NCBI RefSeq assembly: GCF_900148515.1
Contig: NZ_FRXN01000002.1
Span: 558,001 to 622,000, forward strand
DNA: 64,000 bases
Direction: 5' to 3'
Source: Algoriphagus zhangzhouensis
GTDB taxonomy: Bacteria; Bacteroidota; Bacteroidia; Cytophagales; Cyclobacteriaceae
The notes beneath the pieces were generated by a model. It had not been told where the DNA came from, made no database searches, and saw nothing but the letters and a program-made list of their open reading frames with translations. Numbering within the stretch: position 1 is the stretch's first letter; each line of letters begins with the position of its first letter. This document shows positions 26,304 to 34,727 of this stretch, one piece after another. The position numbers and the translations under genes were made by a program.

Positions 26304-27323
26304 TTATTCCATTACAAAAGGATAGTCCTCCTGAACATATACATCTTTGAATGCATCTTGTCCATCAGGCCATGGTGACTCTTCAGCAAATTTCACTGCG
26401 TCAGCCACTTTTTTCTTCACTTTGGCGATGATGTCGTTGATTTCTTCTTCAGTCAAAATATTATTGTCCTGAATGGTTTTCAATACCTGCTCAACTGGAT
26501 CTTTTTGCTTGTATTCTTCTACTTCCTCTTTGGTTCTGTATTTCTGAGGATCGGACATAGAGTGACCTTTGTATCTGTAAGTTCTGAATTCCAACAAAGT
26601 TGGACCATCTCCTTTTCTCGCTCTCTCAGCTGCTTCAGAAACTGCCTCATGAACAGCTTCAACATTCATCCCGTCAACTGGGAAAGAAGGCATGTCATAA
26701 GATTCTCCGATTTGATAGAGTTCGGTCACATTGGAAGTACGGGCCACAGAAGTACCCATCGCGTATCCATTGTTTTCGATTACAAAAATCACTGGAGTTT
26801 TGTAAAGCATCGCCAAGTTGAAAGCTTCGTGAACAGCTCCCTGACGAACGGCTCCATCACCCATGTAGCAAATTGCTAGGTTTTTGGTGCCTTTGTATTT
26901 TTCGGCGAAGCCTAGACCCAAGCCCATAGGAACCTGAGCACCCACGATACCGTGTCCACCTACAAAGTTTTTCTCCTTGTCAAATATGTGCATAGAACCA
27001 CCTTTCCCTTTGGTAGTTCCAGTTGCTTTACCGAAGAGCTCTGCCATCACTGCTCCTGGATCTGTACCCAATCCTAGTGGATGAGCATGACATCTATAAG
27101 CGGTGATCCACTTATCACCTTCTTCCAATGCAGAGATAGAACCAGAAGCACAAGCTTCCTGGCCAATATAAAGGTGACAGAAACCTCTGATTTTTTGCTG
27201 ACCATAAAGTTGTCCGGCTTTTTCTTCGAAACGTCTCATTAAGAGCATGCTTTCATACCAGAATGCATAAGTTTCTTTCGAATATTTCACCTTAGACTTA
27301 GTCGCTACAGTTTTCTTTGCCAT
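26304..27323 (-). CDS. pdhA: Pyruvate dehydrogenase E1 component, alpha subunit
   Basis: Thiamine-diphosphate subunit of the pyruvate dehydrogenase complex. The ThDP motif G-D-G (155-157) ... E-N-N-G-Y-A-M-G-T (183-191) is present. So are the R-C-H-A-H-P-L region and the phosphorylation-loop sequence Y-R-Y-K-G-H-S-M-S-D-P. At 339 aa from ATG 27323 it fits the separate alpha-subunit type; an upstream ATG at 27410 would run through the promoter. The beta subunit and E2 are not adjacent: the next minus-strand gene is an unrelated TPR protein. It is divergent from recF. Confidence 0.94.
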   Translation of the reverse strand: MAKKTVATKSKVKYSKETYAFWYESMLLMRRFEEKAGQLYGQQKIRGFCHLYIGQEACASGSISALEEGDKWITAYRCHAHPLGLGTDPGAVMAELFGKATGTTKGKGGSMHIFDKEKNFVGGHGIVGAQVPMGLGLGFAEKYKGTKNLAICYMGDGAVRQGAVHEAFNLAMLYKTPVIFVIENNGYAMGTSVARTSNVTELYQIGESYDMPSFPVDGMNVEAVHEAVSEAAERARKGDGPTLLEFRTYRYKGHSMSDPQKYRTKEEVEEYKQKDPVEQVLKTIQDNNILTEEEINDIIAKVKKKVADAVKFAEESPWPDGQDAFKDVYVQEDYPFVME

Positions 27324-27356
27324 ATCGTAATGATCAAAATATGCTATTTTAGGCCC

Positions 27357-27364
27357 CAAATATA
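27357..27364 (-). promoter_or_regulatory. Putative -7 promoter box of pdhA
   Basis: Minus-strand TATATTTG matches TAnnTTTG exactly, 34 nt before the pdhA ATG. No clear -33 TTTG was found. Confidence 0.4.
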
Positions 27365-27414
27365 ACCAACCTCTCCTAAAAATAAGGCTGCCGCTAAAAT
27401 AATTACCCAAACGG

Positions 27415-28521
27415 ATGTATCTAAAGTCTCTGGAACTCTTACAATTTAAAAATCATCAGAAAACCCGACTGGACTTTAGCCCCCAGATTAATTGCTTTAC
27501 TGGCCTCAATGGAAGCGGAAAAACCAACATTCTGGATGGGATTCATTATTTGTCATTGACCAAAAGCGCCATCCAATCTAGCGACACCTTGAACGTACTC
27601 CATGAGCATGATTTTTTTGCAATCAAAGGTCAATTTGAGTTAGATCATAAGCCTTTGGAAGTACGATGCACTTTTGAATTGGGGAAAAAGAAAATAATCT
27701 GGCAAAACGCAAAAGCCCTGGACAAGACCGCAGAACACGTCGGCTTGATCCCTTTGGTACTCATTGCACCGGATGATACAGAACTCATCAAAGGAGGAAG
27801 CGATGGGAGAAGAAAATTCTTCGATGGTCTTCTGTCCCAATTGGATAGAAATTATCTAAATCAACTGATTCGCTATCATCACTTCTTAAAGCAAAGAAAT
27901 GCCCTCCTCAAACAATTTGCAGAAACAGGAAGAAGAGACTTGACCTTGCTAGGAGGCTATGACGAGCAAATGATTGCCTTAAGCCAAACTTTGGCAAAAA
28001 GAAGGTCGGAACTAATGCTGGAAGTAGCTCCGATGCTTCAGGCACACTATGAAGAAATTTCTCAGGGCCAGGAAAAAGTAACAATCGTTTATGATTCAAA
28101 AGCCTTGGATGAAAACTTTCCAGCTTATTTCAACTCCCTTCGAAAGAAAGATTTCATCACCAAAAACTCCAATGCCGGGATTCATAAGGATGATTACAAT
28201 TTTCAAATTGGAGAACATCCGATCCGAAAGATTGGAAGTCAAGGTCAACAAAAATCTTTCATCATTGCCTTGAAATTGGCTCAATTCCAAGTTTTTGAAA
28301 AAGAGAAAGGAGAAAAACCTCTTTTGCTATTAGATGATATTTTTGACAAGCTGGATGATACAAGAATTGCTCAGATGATGCAGTTGATCTCAAAGCATAC
28401 ATTTGGACAGATCTTTTTGACGGATGCCCGACCAGAAAGATCACATTCTATTTTAACCGAGCTGGATTCTGAGGTTTACTTTTTTGGAGTGGAAAACGGG
28501 AAAGTAAAAGCGGAGCAATAA
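27415..28521 (+). CDS. recF: DNA replication/repair protein RecF
   Basis: SMC-like ATPase that helps load RecA at gapped DNA. The opening L-K-S-L-E-L-L-Q-F-K-N-H is typical. The Walker A motif is G-L-N-G-S-G-K-T-N (30-38), the ABC signature region is K-I-G-S-Q-G-Q-Q-K-S, and Walker B is L-L-L-D-D-I-F-D-K-L-D. At 368 aa it is full length. It is not near dnaA or dnaN here; it diverges from pdhA with 91 bp between the starts. It ends 5 nt before the end of the convergent small membrane protein gene. Confidence 0.95.
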   Translation: MYLKSLELLQFKNHQKTRLDFSPQINCFTGLNGSGKTNILDGIHYLSLTKSAIQSSDTLNVLHEHDFFAIKGQFELDHKPLEVRCTFELGKKKIIWQNAKALDKTAEHVGLIPLVLIAPDDTELIKGGSDGRRKFFDGLLSQLDRNYLNQLIRYHHFLKQRNALLKQFAETGRRDLTLLGGYDEQMIALSQTLAKRRSELMLEVAPMLQAHYEEISQGQEKVTIVYDSKALDENFPAYFNSLRKKDFITKNSNAGIHKDDYNFQIGEHPIRKIGSQGQQKSFIIALKLAQFQVFEKEKGEKPLLLLDDIFDKLDDTRIAQMMQLISKHTFGQIFLTDARPERSHSILTELDSEVYFFGVENGKVKAEQ

Positions 28522-28526
28522 ATCCC

Positions 28527-28679
28527 TCAATTTTTATCAGCTTTTGCGTTTACCTTATTTCTTTGAATTTCCTTTAGAATTCCCCAAGCTTTCTTTATCA
28601 CAATCACCACAATTGAGATTAAAAATAAGGCTATCAAAAATATTACAGCCAGATATAGTAATGTCTTTATATACTCCAT
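28527..28679 (-). CDS. Tiny single-pass membrane protein (50 aa), function unknown
   Basis: Unrecognised small gene read directly from the minus strand: ATG 28679, TGA 28527. One strongly hydrophobic helix at about residues 6-28 is followed by a basic tail (K-K-A-W-G-I-L-K-E-I-Q-R-N-K). Its ATG overlaps the TAA of the next upstream tiny gene by 1 nt (TAATG), the coupling seen in real operons elsewhere in this window, which argues for genuine coding. The overlapping plus-strand reading has no such features. Confidence 0.5.
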   Translation of the reverse strand: MEYIKTLLYLAVIFLIALFLISIVVIVIKKAWGILKEIQRNKVNAKADKN

Positions 28680-28801
28680 TACTTAATTTTTACTCTCAAG
28701 AATCTAATGATCAAATAAGCGAAGTATATGAGTACCGCTACTCCAAAAATTTGCCAAATAATTAAGCCCCAGGAGGGAGAGACCAAATCATACTTTCCCA
28801 T
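28679..28801 (-). CDS. Tiny single-pass membrane protein (40 aa), function unknown
   Basis: Small gene with ATG 28801 and TAA 28679. The product begins M-G-K-Y-D-L-V-S-P-S-W-G, then has a hydrophobic helix (about 12-32) with an aromatic belt, and ends in a basic tail (R-F-L-R-V-K-I-K). The W-G-L-I-I-W-Q start of the helix recalls short PLDc_N-like membrane proteins of Bacteroidota, but this is only a resemblance. It is coupled to the 50-aa gene by a TAATG overlap. No Shine-Dalgarno sequence is seen, as is usual here. Confidence 0.5.
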   Translation of the reverse strand: MGKYDLVSPSWGLIIWQIFGVAVLIYFAYLIIRFLRVKIK

Positions 28802-28938
28802 TTTGAACTTTTGATTGTTTTAAAAATTTATTGATCGGTATAAAAACCAATTGCTAAGGCCATTAAGCTACTCCTAATTTTTCAGTTTAAAAAATTTGAA
28901 GTCAAGATCTATTTAAAAATCAATGGTCTAAAAATAAA

Positions 28939-28958
28939 AAAGAGGCCGAAGCCTCTTT
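28939..28958 (-). terminator. Terminator of the nucleotidyltransferase gene
   Basis: An 8-bp stem aaagaggc / gcctcttt closes a cgaa tetraloop, followed on the minus strand by TTTTTATTTTTA. It lies 8 nt after the stop. Confidence 0.92.
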
Positions 28959-28965
28959 CAATTTA

Positions 28966-29868
28966 TTACCAAAGTTGAGCTGGATACTCCCCTTCATCAT
29001 GCAATTTCTGCAAAGCAGCAATCACGATTGGTTTATCATCTGAGTAAGTTACTCCAAACCAAGTTTTTCCTCCCGGCAAAATCTCATAGGCTGCTTTTCC
29101 TTCTTTAATCAAGTTATTCGCGACGGTCGGGATATAGAACTCCGATTTAAGGTTGTCCAAATTGGCTGGAAGAAATTCTGCCCACATTCTTTCGATCTCA
29201 CCAAATACACATTGGTGAAAGCCCCAGAAGTTCATACTTACAGGAGTATCTTCAGGAATCTCAAATACTTCTCCTTCACCACGGCTGATGATTTTATCAC
29301 CTTCTCTTGCGATTGAGGTTCTTTCTACCATTCCTATTAATTGACCTTTTTCGTTGGTTTCGCAGACACCTCTACTTACTGTTCCATTATCAGATAGGAC
29401 ATTTTGCACTGCATATCCTACCATCGCATGAAGATCAGGCTTCACATCTGTTGCAAGGAACTTACCTAATACATCAAATGCCTCTTTTCCATAAAAATCA
29501 TCTGCATTGATCACAGCGAAAGGCTCATTGATGGCATCTTTTGCACACAAAACAGCATGTGCAGTACCAAAAGGTTTCTTTCTGTCTTTCTGTTTCAATT
29601 CCTCAGGAACGAAGCTATTCAAGGTTTGAACAACCCAATCCACTTCAATTTTTCCCTCTAGCTTAGGCAAGAATATTTCTTTAGCCTCTTCTAGAATCTC
29701 CTGACGTACAATAAAAACTACTTTCCCAAACCCAGCCTTGATGGCGTCATATATGGAATATTCCAAAATGGTCTCCCCATTTGGTCCGAAACCATCAATT
29801 TGTTTGTCTCCTCCATATCTGCTCCCCATTCCGGCAGCTAAAACTAGTAATGTTGGTTTTTGAGTCAT
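28966..29868 (-). CDS. Nucleotidyltransferase of the NTP_transferase family
   Basis: 300-aa protein with the nucleoside-triphosphate binding motif L-A-A-G-M-G-S-R-Y-G-G (residues 10-20), a lysine in D-K-Q, G-T-A-H-A-V near residue 102, and the metal-binding N-A-D-D (about 120). These mark sugar-phosphate nucleotidyltransferases (GlmU/RmlA-like fold). Bacteroidota carry many such stand-alone proteins whose sugar is unknown; candidates include a MurNAc-1-phosphate or other hexose-phosphate. No sugar pathway genes lie next to it. It has its own terminator. Confidence 0.85.
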   Translation of the reverse strand: MTQKPTLLVLAAGMGSRYGGDKQIDGFGPNGETILEYSIYDAIKAGFGKVVFIVRQEILEEAKEIFLPKLEGKIEVDWVVQTLNSFVPEELKQKDRKKPFGTAHAVLCAKDAINEPFAVINADDFYGKEAFDVLGKFLATDVKPDLHAMVGYAVQNVLSDNGTVSRGVCETNEKGQLIGMVERTSIAREGDKIISRGEGEVFEIPEDTPVSMNFWGFHQCVFGEIERMWAEFLPANLDNLKSEFYIPTVANNLIKEGKAAYEILPGGKTWFGVTYSDDKPIVIAALQKLHDEGEYPAQLW

Positions 29869-30152
29869 TGCTCTGTGTTTCTGTTAAAAGCGTGGGCAAA
29901 ATTAATTGAATTGCTGTGCGGCGCAAGGATAATTCCATCCTTCATTCAAAATGGGAGGTTCATTTTACACCCTACTTCAAGAAATAAGAAAATTATTTTT
30001 CAGAGAAATGGATTCAAAAAACACTGTAAACAAACTTTTATACATGTTTTTTCTATAGTCAGGATATTTTTTTACCCTTATTTTGATTTTGATACAATTT
30101 TTGAATTACTTTCATGCCGAATTCTCAACAAACCATTAAACCCATTGAAAAA

Positions 30153-30491
30153 ATGAAAAAAATAGAAGCGATCATCAGGACCTCGCGCTTTGAGCAAATA
30201 CATACTTGTATTTCTGGTCTTGGAGTAAAATTTCTTTCCTTCTATGAAATCAAAGGGATGGGCTTTGAGCACGCACGTCAAGAAAAATATCGTGGTGTTG
30301 CTTACGAACCGGCATACATCCCTAGAACCAAATTAGAAATCGTAACCACTGATGACCTAGTAGAGCCTGTGATCCAATGCATCTTGAAAGAAGGTAAAAC
30401 TGGAGAAATCGGAGACGGTAAAATCTTTGTTTTTGATGTCTTGGATGCTTACAGAATCAGAAACAACGACACAGGAGAAAACGCTCTTTAA
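30153..30491 (+). CDS. glnK: PII family nitrogen regulatory protein
   Basis: 112-aa PII signal protein starting M-K-K-I-E-A-I-I-R at ATG 30153, which gives exact alignment with PII numbering. The T-loop reads Y-R-G-V-A-Y with the modifiable Tyr at 51. The C-loop region G-K-T-G-E-I-G-D-G-K-I-F-V binds ATP/ADP and 2-oxoglutarate in the family. It lies 25 nt upstream of an ammonium transporter gene, the classic GlnK-AmtB pairing, so it probably plugs the transporter when nitrogen is plentiful. No sigma-54 site is evident upstream. An earlier ATG at 30114 is less likely. Confidence 0.92.
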   Translation: MKKIEAIIRTSRFEQIHTCISGLGVKFLSFYEIKGMGFEHARQEKYRGVAYEPAYIPRTKLEIVTTDDLVEPVIQCILKEGKTGEIGDGKIFVFDVLDAYRIRNNDTGENAL

Positions 30492-30516
30492 TCACCAATC
30501 GAACCTATTTAAACCT

Positions 30517-31746
30517 ATGCAAGAATTATTTACCGTCAACAACCTATGGATGATGGTGGCTACCATTTTGGTATTCATCATGCACCTAGGATTTGCCAGT
30601 CTTGAAGCAGGACTAACCAGAGCAAAAAACACAGTAAACATCCTATTTAAGAACACCATTATCCCTGCAATCGGTCTTTTGACTTATGCTTTTGTAGGAT
30701 TCAACTTGATGTATCCAGGAGCAGCTTTCGAAGGATCATTCTTCGGATTTGCAGGATTTGGCTTAAGCCTTCCAGAAGGCTGGGACACTTCCAACTACAA
30801 CGAGGGATATACATTCTTCACAGATTTCATTTTCCAAGCGATGTTTGCGGCAACTGCAGCGACAATCGTATCCGGAGCTGTAGCTGAAAGAATCAAATTG
30901 GGACCATTTATCTTTTTCTCCATTCTCTATGTAGCCATCTGTTATCCTATTGTAGGTATGTGGAAATGGGGAGGAGGATTCCTTAATACCCTAGATATTC
31001 CTTTCTATGATTTCGCAGGATCTACCATTGTTCACTCTGTAGGTGGATGGGGAGCCTTAGTTGGCGCCTACCTTTTAGGCCCAAGATTTGGAAAGTATAC
31101 TGAGAAAGGAATGAATGCGATTCCTGGTCACAACTTGCCATTGGCTACTTTGGGGGTATTCCTATTGTGGTTCGGATGGTTCGGATTCAACGGTGGATCT
31201 GTATTGAGCGCTGACCCAGGATTAGTTTCCAAAGTATTTGTTACCACCTCTCTAGCAGCCGCTGCCGGAGCATTTGGAGCTTTGATAGTTTCCTACATCA
31301 AATTCAAAAACTATGATATCACTATGGTTCTCAACGGAATCTTGGCTGGTCTTGTAGGTATCACCGCTGGTGCTGATGTGATGGGTCTTATGGACTCAGT
31401 AATCATCGGATTCATCGGAGGAGGATTGATCGTATTTGCAGTTGTATTCTTCGACAAAATAAAAGTAGATGATCCAGTGGGTGCTATCTCTGTTCACCTT
31501 GTAGGTGGAATCTGGGGAACCCTTGCAGTAGGTCTTTTTGGAGATCTTGCAGGTATGGGCCAAGTAATTTCCCAATTGATCGGGATTGCAGCTGTAGGAG
31601 TATTCTGCGTTCTATTCGCAGGAGTAATATTCTATACATTGAAGAAAACTGTCGGCATCAAGGTCGACGAAAGAGAAGAGATCGAAGGATTGGATATCAA
31701 CGAACATGGTATGAGAGCCTATCCTGATTTCGCTTCTAAAGATTAA
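30517..31746 (+). CDS. amt: Ammonium transporter (Amt family)
   Basis: Inner-membrane ammonium channel of 409 aa with about eleven hydrophobic segments. The first helix contains F-A-S-L-E-A-G-L. The selectivity region reads D-F-A-G-S-T-I-V-H-S-V-G-G-W-G with the first pore histidine, and the second histidine is in S-V-H-L-V-G-G-I-W-G. The C-terminal cytoplasmic tail E-R-E-E-I-E-G-L-D-x-x-E-H-G is the PII-contact signature. ATG 30517 is chosen because it begins the first helix; the longer reading overlaps glnK. It forms an operon with glnK ended by a strong terminator. Confidence 0.95.
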   Translation: MQELFTVNNLWMMVATILVFIMHLGFASLEAGLTRAKNTVNILFKNTIIPAIGLLTYAFVGFNLMYPGAAFEGSFFGFAGFGLSLPEGWDTSNYNEGYTFFTDFIFQAMFAATAATIVSGAVAERIKLGPFIFFSILYVAICYPIVGMWKWGGGFLNTLDIPFYDFAGSTIVHSVGGWGALVGAYLLGPRFGKYTEKGMNAIPGHNLPLATLGVFLLWFGWFGFNGGSVLSADPGLVSKVFVTTSLAAAAGAFGALIVSYIKFKNYDITMVLNGILAGLVGITAGADVMGLMDSVIIGFIGGGLIVFAVVFFDKIKVDDPVGAISVHLVGGIWGTLAVGLFGDLAGMGQVISQLIGIAAVGVFCVLFAGVIFYTLKKTVGIKVDEREEIEGLDINEHGMRAYPDFASKD

Positions 31747-31780
31747 CCAGATTACATTAACCAAACCACCAACCGAAGAG

Positions 31781-31808
31781 CCCCGGTCCGAAAGGATTGG
31801 GGTTTTTT
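31781..31808 (+). terminator. Terminator of the glnK-amt operon
   Basis: A 9-bp stem ccccggtcc / ggattgggg with two G-T pairs closes a gaaa loop and runs into tttttt. Confidence 0.9.
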
Positions 31809-31862
31809 ACTTTCTCAATAAATAAATCTGAAATCAGTTTAAAAATTTGCCATATATCAAAA

Positions 31863-31883
31863 AACCCTGCTTTTGGCAGGGTT
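31863..31883 (-). terminator. Terminator of the 62-aa protein gene
   Basis: An 8-bp stem aaccctgc / gcagggtt, with TTTTTTG following on the minus strand. It lies 6 nt after the stop. Confidence 0.85.
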
Positions 31884-31889
31884 CAAATT

Positions 31890-32078
31890 TTAGATTGCGG
31901 GCTGAAAATAACGGTTGAGAATTGTCTTATGGACCTTCCCAAACATTTGATAACACCAGTCTTTAAATTCATCAACTTCATCCGGTAAAATAAGTCTCAG
32001 GCCTTTTCTCAGCTCTCTCTCAAATAAATAGGTAGAAAAGCTGACTTTCTGCAAAATGGTCTTCACATATTCTATCAT
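31890..32078 (-). CDS. Small conserved-looking protein (62 aa), function unknown
   Basis: Unrecognised soluble 62-aa protein, mostly helical, with a mix of charged and aromatic residues (F-E-R-E-L-R-K-G-L-R, F-K-D-W-C-Y). It has no signal peptide or membrane segment. It has its own strong terminator right after the stop, which supports it being a real monocistronic gene. It diverges from batD with 114 bp between starts. The overlapping plus-strand reading (31797-31988) is not credible. Confidence 0.65.
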   Translation of the reverse strand: MIEYVKTILQKVSFSTYLFERELRKGLRLILPDEVDEFKDWCYQMFGKVHKTILNRYFQPAI

Positions 32079-32192
32079 AGTTTAAAGAGTTTTGGTTTAT
32101 TAACTGATTTTAAGTTTCAATACGAAGGCATTTCCTCCATTGTTACGTAAAATTGAGTCAAGAGATATTTAAATATCCTTAATTTCGCAACT

Positions 32193-33632
32193 ATGTCTAA
32201 AACGCTTATCACTTCTTGTTTGGTATTGCTTTGCACCTTTTTTACAGGAATTCTGCATGCGCAGGAGGTAGAAGTGGAATTGGGTCCGGATCAAATCGGA
32301 CTAAACGAAACCTTCACCATCAAAATAAGTGTAGCCAACGAGAAAATCAAATCTTACGACCAATTCCCCGATATTCCTTCTTTCCAAAAGCAGGGGATTT
32401 CCCAATCCTCTTCCATGAATGTCATCAATGGTCAAGTGACGAGCTCCAACAGTATCATTCAATACTACAAACCATCCAAAAAAGGAACATTTACACTTCC
32501 AGCTTTTTCCATAACTATCAATGGCAATTCATTTGATTTTCAAGGAAAAACCATCACGGTAGGTGATGCAGTCAGCTCCCAAGGACTGGGAGGAGGAGAT
32601 CCTTTTCAGGACTTTTTCAATAGAAATACTGAAGAACCAGAGTATATAGAATTGGATGATGAGGCCTTTTTCTCAGTGACTGTAGACAAGGAAGAAATCT
32701 ATGCCGGAGAAGGATTCAACATCACTTTGGCATTTTACATGTCTGAAAACAATCAGGCACCTTTCAATTTCTATAAGCCAGGTGATCAACTCGATGAGGT
32801 TTTGAAAAAAATCAAACCGACCAACGCTTGGGAAGAGAACTACAATATTTCCAATATCGAGCCGGAGCAGGTTACCATCAATGGAAAAAGATGGGTTAGA
32901 TATAAAGTATACGAAGCGACATTCTTCCCATTCTCGGACGGAAAGATTGAGATCCCAACCATTCCTTGGGAAATGATTAAATATAGGGTAGCAAAGAATC
33001 CGACTTTCTTCGGAGCCAATCGCCAAGAAGATTTTAAAACCTTCTATTCTGCTCCAAAGACCATCACGGTAAAGCCTCTTCCTCCACATCCTCTAAAAAA
33101 TGAAGTCGCAGTTGGTCAGTTCCAGCTACGCGAGAATTTCAAGGATATCGAAGTAGAAACCGGCCAAGGTTTCGATTACAGTTTTGGAATTACTGGTGTA
33201 GGAAATATCAATGCGATCAATGCACCGAAGCTGATTTCTTCCCAAAACTTCAACACCTATGATCCAAATGTGCGTCAGCAAATCAATCGTGGGTATGGAA
33301 GAGTATCTGGAATCAAAGAGTTTAATTATTATATCACCATCAATGAGGCAGCAGATGTATCTCTAGACAAATACTTCGAATGGATCTATTTTGATCCAGC
33401 AAGAGCTGTTTATGATACATTGAAACCTCAAGCAAAAGTGAGGGTTGTCGGAGAAAGTAAAGTCAATCAGGCGATCTCTAGTCAAAGGCTCGGAGGAATC
33501 TATGACAGGATCAATAGTGAGGACAACCAATTTTTAAACGAGGAATATAAATACTATTTTACGACCGCAATTAACCTGCTTCTATTGGCCTCAGTGGTCT
33601 TTTTGGCGGTTGTAATCATTCGAAAAAAATAA
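32193..33632 (+). CDS. batD: BatD family protein
   Basis: Protein of 479 aa with a signal peptide (cleaved after I-L-H-A-Q), a large periplasmic region of immunoglobulin-like beta domains, and one C-terminal membrane helix (about 455-475) with a short basic tail. The opening [16 protein letters not shown] and [13 protein letters not shown] match the BatD (oxygen tolerance) family of Bacteroidota. BatD normally sits with batA, batB, batC and batE; none is seen here. Its TAA overlaps the ATG of aroC by 1 nt. Confidence 0.88.
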   Translation: MSKTLITSCLVLLCTFFTGILHAQEVEVELGPDQIGLNETFTIKISVANEKIKSYDQFPDIPSFQKQGISQSSSMNVINGQVTSSNSIIQYYKPSKKGTFTLPAFSITINGNSFDFQGKTITVGDAVSSQGLGGGDPFQDFFNRNTEEPEYIELDDEAFFSVTVDKEEIYAGEGFNITLAFYMSENNQAPFNFYKPGDQLDEVLKKIKPTNAWEENYNISNIEPEQVTINGKRWVRYKVYEATFFPFSDGKIEIPTIPWEMIKYRVAKNPTFFGANRQEDFKTFYSAPKTITVKPLPPHPLKNEVAVGQFQLRENFKDIEVETGQGFDYSFGITGVGNINAINAPKLISSQNFNTYDPNVRQQINRGYGRVSGIKEFNYYITINEAADVSLDKYFEWIYFDPARAVYDTLKPQAKVRVVGESKVNQAISSQRLGGIYDRINSEDNQFLNEEYKYYFTTAINLLLLASVVFLAVVIIRKK

Positions 33633-34717
33633 TGGGTAATTCATTCGGAAAGCTATTCAAAATCACCACGTTTGGTGAATCACACGGGGTAGCTTTAGGT
33701 GTCACAATTGAAGGTTGTCCAGCGGGTCTGGAAATAGATGAAAACTTCATCAGGACTGAGATGCAACGTAGGAAACCTGGGCAATCCAAGATCACTACGC
33801 AAAGAAAAGAGGAAGATGAAATAGAAATTCTTTCAGGAGTTTTTGAAGGAAAATCCACTGGAACACCTATCGGAATTGTCATCAGAAACGCAGATCAGAA
33901 GAGTAAGGATTACTCGCATATCGCAGACAAATTCCGTCCTTCCCATGCAGATTATACCTACTTCGAAAAATACGGAATTCGTGATTATCGGGGTGGCGGA
34001 AGAAGCTCAGCAAGAGAAACTGCTGCCAGAGTAGCTGCTGGAGCAGTCGCAAAAATGCTTTTGGCACATAAAGGAATTGAAATCCAAGCTTATGTCTCTC
34101 AAGTAGGTGGATTGGCTTTGGAAAAATCTTATCAAGAGCTGGACCTTTCCAAAACGGAAGACAATATTGTCAGATGCCCGGATCCTGTGGTGGCTGAGGA
34201 AATGATTGAATTAATTGATTCAGTAAGAAAAGATCGTGACACCATCGGCGGGGTCGTTTCCTGTGTAATCAAAAACACTCCTGCTGGATTGGGGGAACCA
34301 GTTTTCGATCGACTTCATGCCGAACTAGGAAAAGCTATGTTAGGAATCAATGCTGTCAAAGGCTTTGAGTACGGATCTGGCTTTGAAGGGGTAAAAATGA
34401 GAGGCAGCCAGCACAATGATCCTTTCGTAAAAGAAGGTGATCAAATCAAAACAACGACCAATTACTCCGGCGGAATTCAAGGGGGAATTTCCAATGGTGA
34501 GGACATATATTTCCGTGTTGCATTCAAGCCTGTTGCCACTATCATGCAAGACCAAGAGTCTGTGAATGAGGCAGGTGATGTTGTAACTGTATCCGGAAAA
34601 GGTCGCCATGACCCTTGTGTAGTTCCTAGAGCTGTACCAATCGTGGAAGCAATGGCCGCATTGGTCATAGCCGATTATTTATTATTGGCTAAAAGCAATA
34701 AACTAGTCGACTTATAA
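33632..34717 (+). CDS. aroC: Chorismate synthase
   Basis: Last enzyme of the shikimate pathway, converting EPSP to chorismate with reduced FMN. Signature blocks are all present: G-E-S-H-G near the start, [42 protein letters not shown] and [12 protein letters not shown]. At 361 aa it is full length and bacterial-type. It is translationally coupled to batD (TAATG) and followed after 10 nt by the symporter gene, so the three may form one operon without obvious functional logic. Confidence 0.96.
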   Translation: MGNSFGKLFKITTFGESHGVALGVTIEGCPAGLEIDENFIRTEMQRRKPGQSKITTQRKEEDEIEILSGVFEGKSTGTPIGIVIRNADQKSKDYSHIADKFRPSHADYTYFEKYGIRDYRGGGRSSARETAARVAAGAVAKMLLAHKGIEIQAYVSQVGGLALEKSYQELDLSKTEDNIVRCPDPVVAEEMIELIDSVRKDRDTIGGVVSCVIKNTPAGLGEPVFDRLHAELGKAMLGINAVKGFEYGSGFEGVKMRGSQHNDPFVKEGDQIKTTTNYSGGIQGGISNGEDIYFRVAFKPVATIMQDQESVNEAGDVVTVSGKGRHDPCVVPRAVPIVEAMAALVIADYLLLAKSNKLVDL

Positions 34718-34727
34718 ATCAAGCTAC

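Noticed and set aside
28544-28765. 73-aa plus-strand ORF
   Set aside because: Overlaps the two small minus-strand membrane protein genes. It has no motif and a compositionally odd product.
29990-30152. Sigma-54 (RpoN) promoter upstream of glnK
   Set aside because: No TGGCAC-N5-TTGC-like pair is present.
31797-31988. 63-aa plus-strand ORF
   Set aside because: It runs through two terminator hairpins and opposite the better-supported 62-aa minus-strand gene.
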